Of a stretch of 64,000 nt of DNA, positions 1 to 9,809 are shown piece after piece. Position 1 is the first letter of the stretch, and every line of letters starts with the position of its first letter. Where the stretch lies: the NCBI RefSeq assembly GCF_019236475.1, contig NZ_JAFAIX010000003.1:1-64000 (forward strand). The letters are read 5' to 3'. The position numbers and the translations under genes are program-made. Below the pieces are notes generated by a model. The model had not been told where the DNA came from. It saw only the letters and a program-made list of their open reading frames with translations, and ran no database searches. Source of the DNA: Chitinophaga sp. GTDB taxonomy: Bacteria > Bacteroidota > Bacteroidia > Chitinophagales > Chitinophagaceae.

Positions 1-1
1 A

Positions 2-3000
2 CAACAACCTATCGGTGCTGCCATTAGTAGCGTAGGTTTGATGGAGAGAGACGACACCTTGTACCTGGCCGCAGTAATGCCTAATGTCTCCGGACTCTAT
101 CCTACTGTCATCAGGCAATCGGTTAGTACTGGTCAAAACTATGATGCCTTAACCTATAAAACAGCAACTGCCACCAGTACCAACTTTGATATCATCAGCA
201 CGCCACTGGGATATACTTTAAGTGGTGAGTTTGGCGGTAGCGGTGGTATAATCAATATCACTGCTGATAAAGCTGATGCTACCCTCCAGGTAATGCAGGC
301 CCCCGCCGGACGTGCTACCGGTAGCTGGCAGGCAGGTGCTACCGGCGATGGTAGTATCATCAGCGGCCAGTCCAACGGAGACGTTTGGCTGCACAGGATG
401 TACCCAGACGCTGTATTATGGTCTAACCATATACAGCTCCCAGCCAATGAACGCATCAATAATATTATCCAACGTAAAAATGCCACCTATGCAGCGGTGG
501 GTATGACGGGCAACAACGCCATGTTGATCCTGACTAGTGCCAGTGGTAAAACAGGCTGTAACGATGCTCCTGCTTCCATGAGCTATATGGCGTCTTCCTT
601 AAATCCGAATGTAATCGATACCACTACGCTTGGAAAGGCCACCTATCTGGGAAGTTGGAATTTCAGCGACTTGGGCATTGGCGAACGGATTAACAGCGTG
701 CTGGCGTCTCCGTTATCATGCCCTGGTATTGATACCTGCTATTATACTTATACTGCTATGTTATGCGGTAATACCAGCCCGGTATTTGACGAAGCACCAG
801 AGATGCCAACCAAATGTACTGATAGCTTACTGTTAGCAGATCTTAAAGGAAATGAAATCTTTAACTATCGCAGGGATTCTGTGCTCAACATCTTCGATCA
901 GTCTTACACCAGTAAGGCGATGGAAGCTGCCATGCAGGAAGAACTGGCCATGCAGTATAACAACAGTGAATATCACTATACCTTATACTATTATGACCAA
1001 GCAGGGAACTTAGTAAAAACCGTTCCTCCTGCGGGTGTAATTAAAGACAGATCCACTGCCTGGATCAACCAGATAAAAGCTGCAGTGGCCAGTGGTAATA
1101 CGCTGGTACCTCTACACAGTTTGACAACAAATTACCGTTACAATACCCTAAATACTATCGTGACGCAAAAATCTCCAGATGCGGGTACCTCTAATTTCTG
1201 GTATGATCGTCTGGGTAGACTCTCCATTTCTCAGAACGCGCAACAGCAACTGGACAACAATTACAGCTATACATTATATGATGAGATCAGTAGAATTACT
1301 GAAGTTGGTCAGATAAACACCATAGCTGTGATGTCGGATGCCGTTTCCAGAAACCAGGCTACACTTAATAGCTGGTTAACTGCTCCAGGTGTAAGCCGCA
1401 CCCAGATTACCCGTACCACTTATGATACCCCTAATCCATTTACAAAATGGGTCTACTGGGTACCTGATAATGTGAGAAACCGTGTGGCTTGGAGTGCTGT
1501 GTATAATGACATCGCAGATACGCTCCCTGGAAAACACATAGCAGCCACTTATTACAGTTATGACATCCATGGGAATGTAAAATCATTACTACAGGATTAC
1601 CGTTCTAGTTTTGCAGATACAGCCAATGCCTTCAAAAAAATCAACTACGACTATGACCTCGTTAGTGGGAAAGTCAATCTTGTCAGCTACCAGCCAGGAC
1701 AAAAAGACGCATTCTACCATCGTTACAGTTATGATGCAGAAAACAGAATCACCAATGTGGAGACCAGTAGAGATAGTATTTATTGGGAAAAAGATGCCTT
1801 TTACCAATACTACAAACACGGTCCACTCGCAAGAGAGGTCTTAGGACAAGCACAAGTACAGGGCATCGATTACGCCTATACGCTCCAAGGTTGGTTAAAA
1901 GGAGTAAATAGTTCTTCCCTTGGTACCGATAAGGATATGGGTGAAGATGGTAAGCCATCTGGAGAAACAGCCAAAGATGCCTATAGTTATAGTCTCCATT
2001 ATAACAATAACGACTATTCGAACATTAGTGGTATCGCTGCTATTTCTGTAGTTAATGTTAATCGTCCACTGTACAATGGCAACATTGCTGCAATGGGAGT
2101 TAACCTACCTAAGGTGGGAGAGCCATTACTCTATAGCTACACCTACGATGCACTCAACCGCATCAAGGCAATGAATACCTTCATAGGACTGGATACAGCT
2201 AGTAACAAGTGGACACCAATAGCTGTCAATGACTTCGCAGAATCTATTGCTTATGATCCTAATGGTAACATCCTGCGTTATAACCGTAACGGTAACAAGA
2301 CCTGGGCCGGAAAAAATCTGGCAATGGACAAAATGACTTATCACTATATCCCTGGTACCAACAAACTGGAATACATCTCTGATGCTGTAGATAGTAGTTA
2401 TTATGATACTGATATTGATAATCAAGCAGCAGGTAACTATCATTACGATGCCAGTGGTAACATGATCAACGACACAGCCGGTAAGGTTAAAATTATCAAA
2501 TGGAATGTTTATGGTAAGATTGCTGAAATTGTAAAAGAAGATGATTCAAAAATCAGATATATCTATGATGTGGCTGGTAATCGAATCAGCAAAATTGTAG
2601 GCGACATTGAAACTAGATATGTACGTGATGCCAGTGGTAATGTAATGAGTATTTACAAAACAGGAGATCCCAAAATCAACCAGGGTCAAATGAGCCAAAC
2701 AGAAACACATTTGTATGGTAGTAGCAGATTAGGCATCAATAACTGGGTCACCAATATGGCGGCTCCGGATACCGTAAATAGTTACCCCCTATTAGGTTTA
2801 GGTTCAGGATATTTCAGTAACTTCCAACGTGGTTATAAGTTCTTCGAATTATCCAACCATCTTGGTAACATACTCGCAACAGTTGGGGATGATAAGCTTT
2901 CCATAACATCCAACGACAGCACAATTGCTTACTTTATACCAAGGATTGTATCTGTCCAGGATTACGCACCGTTTGGTATGGGATTGAATGGCAGATCATT

Positions 3001-3829
3001 TAGTGCTGGTAGTTATAGATATGGGTTTAATGGTAAGGAGAATGATAACGAGGTAAAGGGTGCAGGGAAACAGGTTGATTTTGGTGCAAGAGGCTATGAC
3101 CCATTAATAGCCAGATGGATAAGTGTCGATCCACTTTATAAAAAATACAGTGCCTTAAGTCCATACACGTTTGTAAATAATAATCCCATTCAGTTTATGG
3201 ACCCAGATGGCCGTGTAATTACAGATCCTAAAGGTAAGACCGCCGTAATTTTAGATGCGAAAGGTAATATTCAATTCACAGACTTCGTTACGGATGATAT
3301 AAAAAAAATAGTCAACCTGATGACTAAAACTAAAGTAGGTACCGAAGTAGTAAAACAGTTAATTCGTGCAAATCACAACATAGAATTATATATAAACACT
3401 GAGAATCAAGGTTATTACAATATAACCACCAAAAAGATAGAAACTGTAAAAAGTGATGGAGCTAAGATATTAATGGGCTATACAGAACCTACTCTTGCAG
3501 ATAAAGTATTAAAAAAATCAAAGATTACCATTTTTACAAAAACCATAGCAGCAATAAAGGAGAAACAGATAAAATTCACCAGAGATGGATACATAGTTGA
3601 TTATGTAAATTTCTCAATAGATGATATTATTGGGGCAACTGCAACTCATGAAGGGACCCATGCTTATGACCCCAAGTCGCAAGTATTTAGACCCGAGGCA
3701 AAAACACCGGAAAAAACGCCAGAAGCAAACGAAGCTTCTCATTTTAAGGAGATAGAGGAACAGAACAAAAAACAAAAGGAAATGGAAAAAGAAAAAGAAA
3801 ACAATACTGAATCAAAAGATAATAATTAA
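2..3829 (+). CDS. Rhs repeat-associated core protein with C-terminal HExxH metallopeptidase-like tail (5' end outside window)
   Basis: The frame is open from base 2, so the true start lies left of the window. Many YD-type repeats are visible, such as YDRLGRL, YDPNGNI and YDASGN. The Rhs core follows at about 2850-3200, with the motifs SNHLGN, YGFNGKEND and ARGYDPLIARW and the terminal MDPDGR. Everything after MDPDGR is a variable tail of about 200 residues. It carries HEGTH at 3647-3661, a zinc-metallopeptidase HExxH motif, followed by an acidic, lysine-rich end with a possible downstream ligand near EASHFKEIEE. Rhs shells of this kind usually encapsulate and release a toxic C-terminal domain. 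I infer that this tail is the effector. The peptidase activity and its target are unproven. The gene overlaps the next one by one base (TAATG), as expected for a toxin-immunity pair. Confidence 0.93.
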   Translation, partial: QQPIGAAISSVGLMERDDTLYLAAVMPNVSGLYPTVIRQSVSTGQNYDALTYKTATATSTNFDIISTPLGYTLSGEFGGSGGIINITADKADATLQVMQAPAGRATGSWQAGATGDGSIISGQSNGDVWLHRMYPDAVLWSNHIQLPANERINNIIQRKNATYAAVGMTGNNAMLILTSASGKTGCNDAPASMSYMASSLNPNVIDTTTLGKATYLGSWNFSDLGIGERINSVLASPLSCPGIDTCYYTYTAMLCGNTSPVFDEAPEMPTKCTDSLLLADLKGNEIFNYRRDSVLNIFDQSYTSKAMEAAMQEELAMQYNNSEYHYTLYYYDQAGNLVKTVPPAGVIKDRSTAWINQIKAAVASGNTLVPLHSLTTNYRYNTLNTIVTQKSPDAGTSNFWYDRLGRLSISQNAQQQLDNNYSYTLYDEISRITEVGQINTIAVMSDAVSRNQATLNSWLTAPGVSRTQITRTTYDTPNPFTKWVYWVPDNVRNRVAWSAVYNDIADTLPGKHIAATYYSYDIHGNVKSLLQDYRSSFADTANAFKKINYDYDLVSGKVNLVSYQPGQKDAFYHRYSYDAENRITNVETSRDSIYWEKDAFYQYYKHGPLAREVLGQAQVQGIDYAYTLQGWLKGVNSSSLGTDKDMGEDGKPSGETAKDAYSYSLHYNNNDYSNISGIAAISVVNVNRPLYNGNIAAMGVNLPKVGEPLLYSYTYDALNRIKAMNTFIGLDTASNKWTPIAVNDFAESIAYDPNGNILRYNRNGNKTWAGKNLAMDKMTYHYIPGTNKLEYISDAVDSSYYDTDIDNQAAGNYHYDASGNMINDTAGKVKIIKWNVYGKIAEIVKEDDSKIRYIYDVAGNRISKIVGDIETRYVRDASGNVMSIYKTGDPKINQGQMSQTETHLYGSSRLGINNWVTNMAAPDTVNSYPLLGLGSGYFSNFQRGYKFFELSNHLGNILATVGDDKLSITSNDSTIAYFIPRIVSVQDYAPFGMGLNGRSFSAGSYRYGFNGKENDNEVKGAGKQVDFGARGYDPLIARWISVDPLYKKYSALSPYTFVNNNPIQFMDPDGRVITDPKGKTAVILDAKGNIQFTDFVTDDIKKIVNLMTKTKVGTEVVKQLIRANHNIELYINTENQGYYNITTKKIETVKSDGAKILMGYTEPTLADKVLKKSKITIFTKTIAAIKEKQIKFTRDGYIVDYVNFSIDDIIGATATHEGTHAYDPKSQVFRPEAKTPEKTPEANEASHFKEIEEQNKKQKEMEKEKENNTESKDNN

Positions 3830-4293
3830 TGAAAAATACCAGATGGATATTAGTTTGCCTTTTCCTATTTTTATTTACTCCGAGTCTCTCTGCTCAAAAG
3901 GGCTCAGTTGCTCTGAGTGAATATGTAAATAATTTCTTATGGAATGAAGGTTATTTACCACATTCTATATACAAAACTATAAAGGATACAAAAGGAGTTT
4001 ATTATATATCAAGCCTAGGAAATCAGCACATTAAAAACGGTGAACTACATATATTTGCTATTGGCGCCACATATAGTCATAGCAAAAGGATGATTTTGGT
4101 CCAAATAATTAATAAGACTAAAAACAGCCCTGAGTATAGAATTTTTGGTAAAACAACGAATTTAAACGAGATACAGGAATTGTATTTATTCTTTAATCAA
4201 TATAATATCCCCTGTAAGGTCAAAACCCAATGCTATGATTTGTTATTCCAAGATGCCATCGATGCTGGAGAAGGGATAGAGATAACTCCTTAA
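3829..4293 (+). CDS. small secreted protein, candidate immunity protein for the upstream Rhs toxin
   Basis: This is a 154-residue protein whose N-terminus is a clear signal peptide: a basic MKNTR start, then a hydrophobic run ending at SLSAQ. I recognise no family. The mature part is about 130 residues, mixed alpha/beta in character, with two cysteines near the C-terminus. The start codon shares its first A with the stop codon of the Rhs gene, so the two are translationally coupled, and a strong terminator follows at 4374. Position directly after a polymorphic toxin tail is the classical place for an immunity gene. The export signal would place the protein in the periplasm, which would suit a metallopeptidase acting there. 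The immunity role is inferred from position only. Confidence 0.8.
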   Translation: MKNTRWILVCLFLFLFTPSLSAQKGSVALSEYVNNFLWNEGYLPHSIYKTIKDTKGVYYISSLGNQHIKNGELHIFAIGATYSHSKRMILVQIINKTKNSPEYRIFGKTTNLNEIQELYLFFNQYNIPCKVKTQCYDLLFQDAIDAGEGIEITP

Positions 4294-4373
4294 TGGCCTA
4301 TTCTTGATAACTCCTCAGTAATAACCTTATCTGATGAGGATTGTATCAATTATATAGCTGGTTATATTCTTTA

Positions 4374-4409
4374 AGGCCGGTTAAAAGCACCTCCGCTTTT
4401 AACCGGCCT
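4374..4409 (+). terminator. rho-independent terminator after the Rhs/immunity pair
   Basis: A perfect 15-bp inverted repeat (arms 4374-4388 and 4395-4409, core GGCCGGTTAAAAGC) has a 6-base loop and is followed by TTGTTTC. It closes the Rhs-immunity transcript. Confidence 0.85.
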
Positions 4410-4490
4410 TTGTTTCATTAACACTATAAACATTCCAAAACAGGTATTATTTTTATTCTATCTTGATGATAGCATAATACAATAGCACCT

Positions 4491-6815
4491 ATGTATAGAA
4501 GAATCCTCGTTTTCCTGCTCACGCTCCTCGCCCTCCCGGCGAAAAGTCAACAGGCACACAAACGACTCGTGGATGAAGTGAATCCCTTCATCGATACCCA
4601 TAACTCCCGCTGGTTCTTCTTTTCCTCTGCATGCCGCCCTTTTGGCATGGTGAGCTTAAGCCCCGATACCTGGGCTACTGGCAGTTGGAAGTCGGGCTAT
4701 CTATACGATTCTTCCTATATCCGCTGCTTCAGCCATATACACTGCTGGGAAATCTCAGGTATCCCCGTGATGCCTACAACCGGCGCTATGAAAGGTCAAT
4801 TAGGCTTCGAAGCCGTGAAATCAAAATTCACCCATGACAAGGAAATCGCTAAACCAGGCTACCATAAAGTACTCCTGGAGGATTATGGTATCACCGCTGA
4901 ACTGACGTCTACCTGCCGCGTAGGCTTTCACCGATATACCTTTCCTAAGACCGATACCGCCAATATCCTATTTGACATCGGCGCGACGCTAGGCCAAGGC
5001 CGAATGGATTCCGCGGCTATTCAAATGGAAAGCCCTTCGCAGTTATCAGGACTTGCAGTCATGGCACGTACTAGTCGGCGGCAAAAGCCACTCACCGTAT
5101 ATTTCGTCGCACAATTCAATCAACCTATCTCAAAATTCGGCGGCTGGAAAAAGATAACCAATACCCCCGAACGCACCCTCCTGGACAATATTTCAGCCGT
5201 TTCCGGTAAAGAAGCCGGCGGCTATGTTACCTTTTACAAAGCTAAAGGGCCAGTCTTGCTAAAAGTAGCCATTTCCTACACCAGCATTGAACAAGCAAAA
5301 CTCAACCTACAATCCGAACTCCCCCACTGGAACTTCGATCAAGTAGTAAACGAGTCCTTCAACGAATGGGATGATCAACTTGGTAAAATAAAAGTGACAG
5401 GCGGTACAGCCAAACAACGCATTAAATTCTATACAGACCTCTGGCATAGCCTATTGGGCCGCCATATCTACAGCGATGTTAATGGTCAATATGCGGATAA
5501 TACTGGTGCAAAAACTGTTATCCGACAGATACCTACAGATCCACAAGGGAAGCCACTCTTCAACGTACACAACTCCGATGCATTCTGGGGCAGCGAATGG
5601 AATTTGAATATTCTATGGTCCGTTGCTTATCCCAAAGTGATGAGCGATATGATCTCTACCCTCGTAGAATACTACAAAAATGCCGGCATGATCGCTCGAG
5701 GCCCTAGTGGAGGCAACTACACCTTTGTCATGTCCGGCGACCAGGCAGTCCCGATGATTGCTGCTGCCTACAACAAAGGTATCCGGACCTTTGATGTGGA
5801 AGCCGCCTACAAAGGCTGCATTAAAAATGCCTCGCCAGGCGGTATCCGCGATCATGTGGGATATGAACTGCAACCGCACTCCTATATGCAACACTATATC
5901 GATAGTGGTTACGTCCCCGAAGGCATTGACGGCAAACATATGCACCGGGAAGGCTGCGCGCTTACTTTATACTTTGCCTACCAAGACTGGTGCATGGCCC
6001 AATTGGCAAAGGGCAAAGGCATGATGGAAGATTATCAACATTATCTCAGTCGCTCTTTCAACTACCGCCATGTTTTTGACAGTACCGTTGGATGGATGCA
6101 TCCCCGGGAACTGGATGGCTCCTGGATGAAAGACTTTACCCCCACCAGTAAAGGCTTTAATGCGAGAGGCTTCATCGAAAGTAATTCAGCTATCTACACT
6201 TACTACGTACCACACAATATCCCCGACCTGATCCAACTAATTGGAGGAAACGAAAAGTTTGCAGCAAAACTGCAACAACAGTTTGAACTAGCAGCACCCA
6301 ATAGGTTTGTCGTGCCACATGGCTACCATGCCGAAGGCTGGCTGGATTATGAAAACCAACCATCCTTGCATATGGCACATCTCTTCAATTATTGCAAAAA
6401 ACCATGGCTCACACAATATTGGGTACGCAGGATCAAAGAAGAGTGCTATGGAGATATCACTCCCTATGGAGGCTATAATGGTGATGAAGACCAGGGGCAA
6501 GTAGGTGCGTTAGGCGTTTTAATGGCCATAGGACTATTTGACGTAGAAGGCGGCGCTGCAATAAATCCGCATTATGAAATCACCAGCCCTATCTTTGATC
6601 AGATCACCATTCAACTAGACCAAAGCTATTATCCAGGAAAAACATTCGTGATCAAAACGATCAACAATAAATCAGGCAATTGTTACATTCAATCCGCTAA
6701 ACTAAATGGGAAAGCCCTCAATGATTTTCGATTCCCGCATGATACCCTGGCAAAAGGTGGTACGCTGGAAATCTTACTGGGAGCTACTCCCAACAAGGCA
6801 TGGGGTATTAATTAA
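4491..6815 (+). CDS. divergent GH92-family glycosidase (alpha-mannosidase-like)
   Basis: The protein has 774 residues. An N-terminal signal peptide (MYRRILVFLLTLLALPAKSQ) suggests export to the periplasm or surface. The GH92 signature is visible throughout: VNPFIDT near the start, RPFGMVSLSPDT, the FWGSEWNLN block at about residue 365, FIESNS around Glu563 and VPHN after it. GH92 enzymes are calcium-dependent exo-alpha-mannosidases. Several usually invariant blocks are altered here. The late acidic motif reads GDEDQGQ (665-670) where the family usually has GNDDxGQ. The block TLEYAYDDW reads TLYFAYQDW, and the MSAWY that usually follows is VGALG. The fold assignment is strong, but the substrate may differ from ordinary alpha-mannosides. 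The gene stands alone and converges on an AraC gene one base away. Confidence 0.85.
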   Translation: MYRRILVFLLTLLALPAKSQQAHKRLVDEVNPFIDTHNSRWFFFSSACRPFGMVSLSPDTWATGSWKSGYLYDSSYIRCFSHIHCWEISGIPVMPTTGAMKGQLGFEAVKSKFTHDKEIAKPGYHKVLLEDYGITAELTSTCRVGFHRYTFPKTDTANILFDIGATLGQGRMDSAAIQMESPSQLSGLAVMARTSRRQKPLTVYFVAQFNQPISKFGGWKKITNTPERTLLDNISAVSGKEAGGYVTFYKAKGPVLLKVAISYTSIEQAKLNLQSELPHWNFDQVVNESFNEWDDQLGKIKVTGGTAKQRIKFYTDLWHSLLGRHIYSDVNGQYADNTGAKTVIRQIPTDPQGKPLFNVHNSDAFWGSEWNLNILWSVAYPKVMSDMISTLVEYYKNAGMIARGPSGGNYTFVMSGDQAVPMIAAAYNKGIRTFDVEAAYKGCIKNASPGGIRDHVGYELQPHSYMQHYIDSGYVPEGIDGKHMHREGCALTLYFAYQDWCMAQLAKGKGMMEDYQHYLSRSFNYRHVFDSTVGWMHPRELDGSWMKDFTPTSKGFNARGFIESNSAIYTYYVPHNIPDLIQLIGGNEKFAAKLQQQFELAAPNRFVVPHGYHAEGWLDYENQPSLHMAHLFNYCKKPWLTQYWVRRIKEECYGDITPYGGYNGDEDQGQVGALGVLMAIGLFDVEGGAAINPHYEITSPIFDQITIQLDQSYYPGKTFVIKTINNKSGNCYIQSAKLNGKALNDFRFPHDTLAKGGTLEILLGATPNKAWGIN

Positions 6816-6816
6816 A

Positions 6817-7722
6817 TTATTCCGTTGGCGGTTTTTTAAACTGCTTAATATAATCAACCGGAGGAACACCAGTAAGGTTTTTAAAGAAACGTGTGAAATG
6901 CGACTTTTCCTTAAAATCCAGGTAAAAACTGATTTCAGAAACAGTGAGCGTGGAATGTAATAAGAGGTGTTGCGCTTCTGTCAACACTCTCCTATTAATG
7001 ATTTCCGATGGTGTTTCTCCGGTAATTCTTTTGGTGGCCAGCCATAATCGCGCGGGGGTGACAGACAAAATACCAGCCGCCGCCTCCACCGATTTTATAA
7101 TTGGGTAACTCCCCTTGATCAACTTATAAAATTGCTGCAGCAGATGGTAATCGGCCGAATGATCCTGGATGCTGCCTTTAGGGGTGATGAGCCGTTTAGA
7201 TTCAATCAAGAGGATGTGTAGATAATCGGCAATGATATTGTCAGACCATGCACCGTTCTTTTCAAACTCCGCATGGATTCTTTCACCCAATTGCAGCAGG
7301 ATATCCGCCTGTTCTTTACTAATAAAATGGAAGCATTCATTTTCCCAGAAAAAGGAAAAATCCTGGTGGAAACGACCATTCGGATAAGCCTGTTGGATGA
7401 ACGGTTCCGTAAAGAAAAAACAATAACCTTTGGCCGGAGCTTTTTGACTAAAATCAAACAAGTGAAAGGGGGAGGTAAAGAAAAGGGTACAACTACGTGT
7501 AGCCTGATAGGGCGCATTATTGATGGAAAAATCAAATGCCTCATTCTCTATGATGGCAGCGATATAAAATAATGTTCTGGTACATTTACTGGTGCGTGCA
7601 AATCCTTCACCCCGTGCATGTGCCAGGTTACAACTGTAAAAATCTCCATTGTGTGTACGCCCAGCCACTTGCACATGGGCGAGTAAATCATCAATCTCTC
7701 GGAAGATAACAATCGGTATCAT
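6817..7722 (-). CDS. AraC-family transcriptional regulator
   Basis: This 301-residue protein has an N-terminal cupin-like sensing region and a C-terminal double helix-turn-helix (about residues 215-296). The second helix region reads YLDFKEKSHFTRFFKNLTG, the usual AraC end. It lies 65 bases downstream of another AraC gene on the same strand and converges on the GH92 gene with no room for a terminator. The target is unknown. The GH92 gene is a plausible neighbour target, but nothing in the sequence proves it. Confidence 0.92.
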   Translation of the reverse strand: MIPIVIFREIDDLLAHVQVAGRTHNGDFYSCNLAHARGEGFARTSKCTRTLFYIAAIIENEAFDFSINNAPYQATRSCTLFFTSPFHLFDFSQKAPAKGYCFFFTEPFIQQAYPNGRFHQDFSFFWENECFHFISKEQADILLQLGERIHAEFEKNGAWSDNIIADYLHILLIESKRLITPKGSIQDHSADYHLLQQFYKLIKGSYPIIKSVEAAAGILSVTPARLWLATKRITGETPSEIINRRVLTEAQHLLLHSTLTVSEISFYLDFKEKSHFTRFFKNLTGVPPVDYIKQFKKPPTE

Positions 7723-7787
7723 AGCACCTAAAGATGCTCCTTCTATACCCGATTATAGTCGCAAAAACAAAGTATCTCAATTGAAAA

Positions 7788-8699
7788 TCAAAGAATGGAT
7801 TCCCGGTATTCCTGAGGAGATATGCCAGCGTTTCTTCGGAAAAAAGAGGAAAAATATCCTGAATTCTCAAAGCCCAACTGAGAGGCCAATTCTTTAACAG
7901 ATAGCTTAGTGGAACTTAACAGGTATTTGGCCTCCTGCATTATTTTATCATCGATCATTTCCTTCGCACGCTTCCCATTATATTTATTGACGAGGAAATT
8001 CAGGTGATTGGGATGTATATGCAGCTCGTTTGCATAAAACCCGACCAACCGATGCTGCGAAAAATATTGATCTATCAGGTTGTTAAATGCCTCGATAGTA
8101 GGATGATAAACAACTGCTTCTGCAGGCACATCGGCGTCAATGAAGTATCGATCGCACTGAATGAGCAACTCCAGAATTTTAACGGCGATCAGTTCACTTT
8201 TATTCTTATGATGGGATTGATTCTCTGTATGGATCATGGTCATGATGCCATCCACCGCTTTTTGCTGTTTAAGGTCCAGCGCCAACCAAGGCCTGATAGA
8301 GCGCTTCAGTATATTTTTGTTCTCAATCAAATGTTTTGGAAACGCATTGTTGAGGAAAAAATCACTATTAAACAACAAGATATACCCTGAACATTCCAAA
8401 TCCCAATACCGGGTGGAATGAATCACATTTTTAGGGATGATGAGCAAGGTATTTCCCTTAAAGGAAAAGCTGAAATTCCCTACAGACTTCTCTCCTTCCC
8501 CTTTCTTTACATAAATAATGCAGTATTGCGCCTGTTTGTTGGGCGGAACCACCCCTTCGAGCTCCCTGATCAGGTCCTCCAGTAGCTGGATCTGAAAGTT
8601 AAATTTATGACGCAGGCGTTTATCGATGTCGATAACACCATCCTGGGCATATTTTTGAAACATGACCCTATATTCCACTATTATTTGCTCATCCGTCAT
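7788..8699 (-). CDS. AraC-family transcriptional regulator
   Basis: The protein has 303 residues. Its N-terminal half has no motif I can name and is presumably a ligand-sensing beta-barrel. The C-terminus carries the AraC DNA-binding signature: LSVKELASQLGFENSGYF, then FFRRNAGISPQEYR. It is in tandem with the AraC gene at 6817-7722 and may be co-transcribed with it. The 285 bases between this gene and the next plus-strand gene (8986) hold no convincing ORF. Confidence 0.92.
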   Translation of the reverse strand: MTDEQIIVEYRVMFQKYAQDGVIDIDKRLRHKFNFQIQLLEDLIRELEGVVPPNKQAQYCIIYVKKGEGEKSVGNFSFSFKGNTLLIIPKNVIHSTRYWDLECSGYILLFNSDFFLNNAFPKHLIENKNILKRSIRPWLALDLKQQKAVDGIMTMIHTENQSHHKNKSELIAVKILELLIQCDRYFIDADVPAEAVVYHPTIEAFNNLIDQYFSQHRLVGFYANELHIHPNHLNFLVNKYNGKRAKEMIDDKIMQEAKYLLSSTKLSVKELASQLGFENSGYFSSFFRRNAGISPQEYRESIL

Positions 8700-8985
8700 A
8701 TACTATAAAAATACGGGTTAAATCGAATTCCTCCATAGAAATCCCTAATTGAAGAAATATCCAACTATTCTGAAGAATTAGATAACCATATAGTATGGAT
8801 TACAAGATACCTTCAGGTAGTTAAAATTACAGCTCCTTCACTCCGTTCTATCTGTCAATGGGAGCTGTAAGATGAGAATACCTCAAAGTGCTAACCAGTT
8901 AGTTACTATTCGTTTCGCTGAGCGTAAGGCCATTTAGAATACTCCATCCAATTTACTATCATTTAATCACCAGAAAAATTCAGTT

Positions 8986-9768
8986 ATGGAAAATCTTGTC
9001 GTAACCACGTTCCAGGGCCATGAAAATGCCATGAACGGCCTGAACCGGCTCAAGGAACTTGACCAGCTTCACGATATAACTATCTATCATGTAGCCCTCA
9101 TCCGGAAAACCAATGACGATCAATTTGAATTCCTCCACCAAGAAGGGGCCGATACCACCGCCTATCCCATCACAGGAATGGCAGCCGGTACGGCGATTGG
9201 CGCCATCGGCGGCCCTGTGGGCATGATGATCGGGATGCTTACCGGTGGCCTGCTAGGCGCAGCAGACGGCATGGATACAGATGCTTTTTCGGAGGACTTC
9301 CTCCATAAAGTGAATAGCCATGTCACCCCAGGAACTTTTGTATTAATAGCGGATGTAGAGGAAGATAGCGAGTTCATGATCAATAGTTATTTACAACCCT
9401 ATGGTGGGACCTCCGTACATACGCCTATCACAGATCAATGGGATCAATACAACCAAGAACAATGGGATGAGTTAGACAACGAAATTGACGAAGCGGAAAA
9501 AGAATTAAAAGCAGCAAATGAACAACACAAAGCCGCTATCCAGGCAAAACTGGAACGGTTAAAAGATGAAAAGCAAAAAAAGCTAGCGGCATTCAAAACC
9601 CGCGCTGCACAAACAAAAGACAAACTCCAAGAACGTGTAGATAACCTGGATCAGAAGATGAAAAATGTGGCAGATGAAACTAAAGCGAAAATAAAGAAGC
9701 ATCAACAAGCCGTTAAAAATAAGTTAGACAAAGTAACCGAAAAAATGGCCGATGCATTCGATGAATAA
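8986..9768 (+). CDS. DUF1269-like membrane-associated stress protein with coiled-coil tail
   Basis: This 260-residue protein has two parts. Residues 1-150 resemble DUF1269: a ferredoxin-like start (LVVTTFQGHENA), then a glycine-rich hydrophobic hairpin (GMAAGTAIGAIGGPVGMMIGMLTGG) likely to insert in the membrane, then FVLIADVEEDSE. Residues 160-260 are a long, highly charged Lys/Glu/Gln-rich coiled coil beginning at DELDNEIDEAEKE. The gene opens a run with an HdeD-like and a CsbD-like gene, with short gaps of 41 and 56 bases. All three families are associated with general or envelope stress. The cellular role of the coiled coil is unknown. Confidence 0.8.
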   Translation: MENLVVTTFQGHENAMNGLNRLKELDQLHDITIYHVALIRKTNDDQFEFLHQEGADTTAYPITGMAAGTAIGAIGGPVGMMIGMLTGGLLGAADGMDTDAFSEDFLHKVNSHVTPGTFVLIADVEEDSEFMINSYLQPYGGTSVHTPITDQWDQYNQEQWDELDNEIDEAEKELKAANEQHKAAIQAKLERLKDEKQKKLAAFKTRAAQTKDKLQERVDNLDQKMKNVADETKAKIKKHQQAVKNKLDKVTEKMADAFDE

Positions 9769-9809
9769 TCCGTCTTTCCCCTATTTAATCACTTCACAAA
9801 AACAAATCT

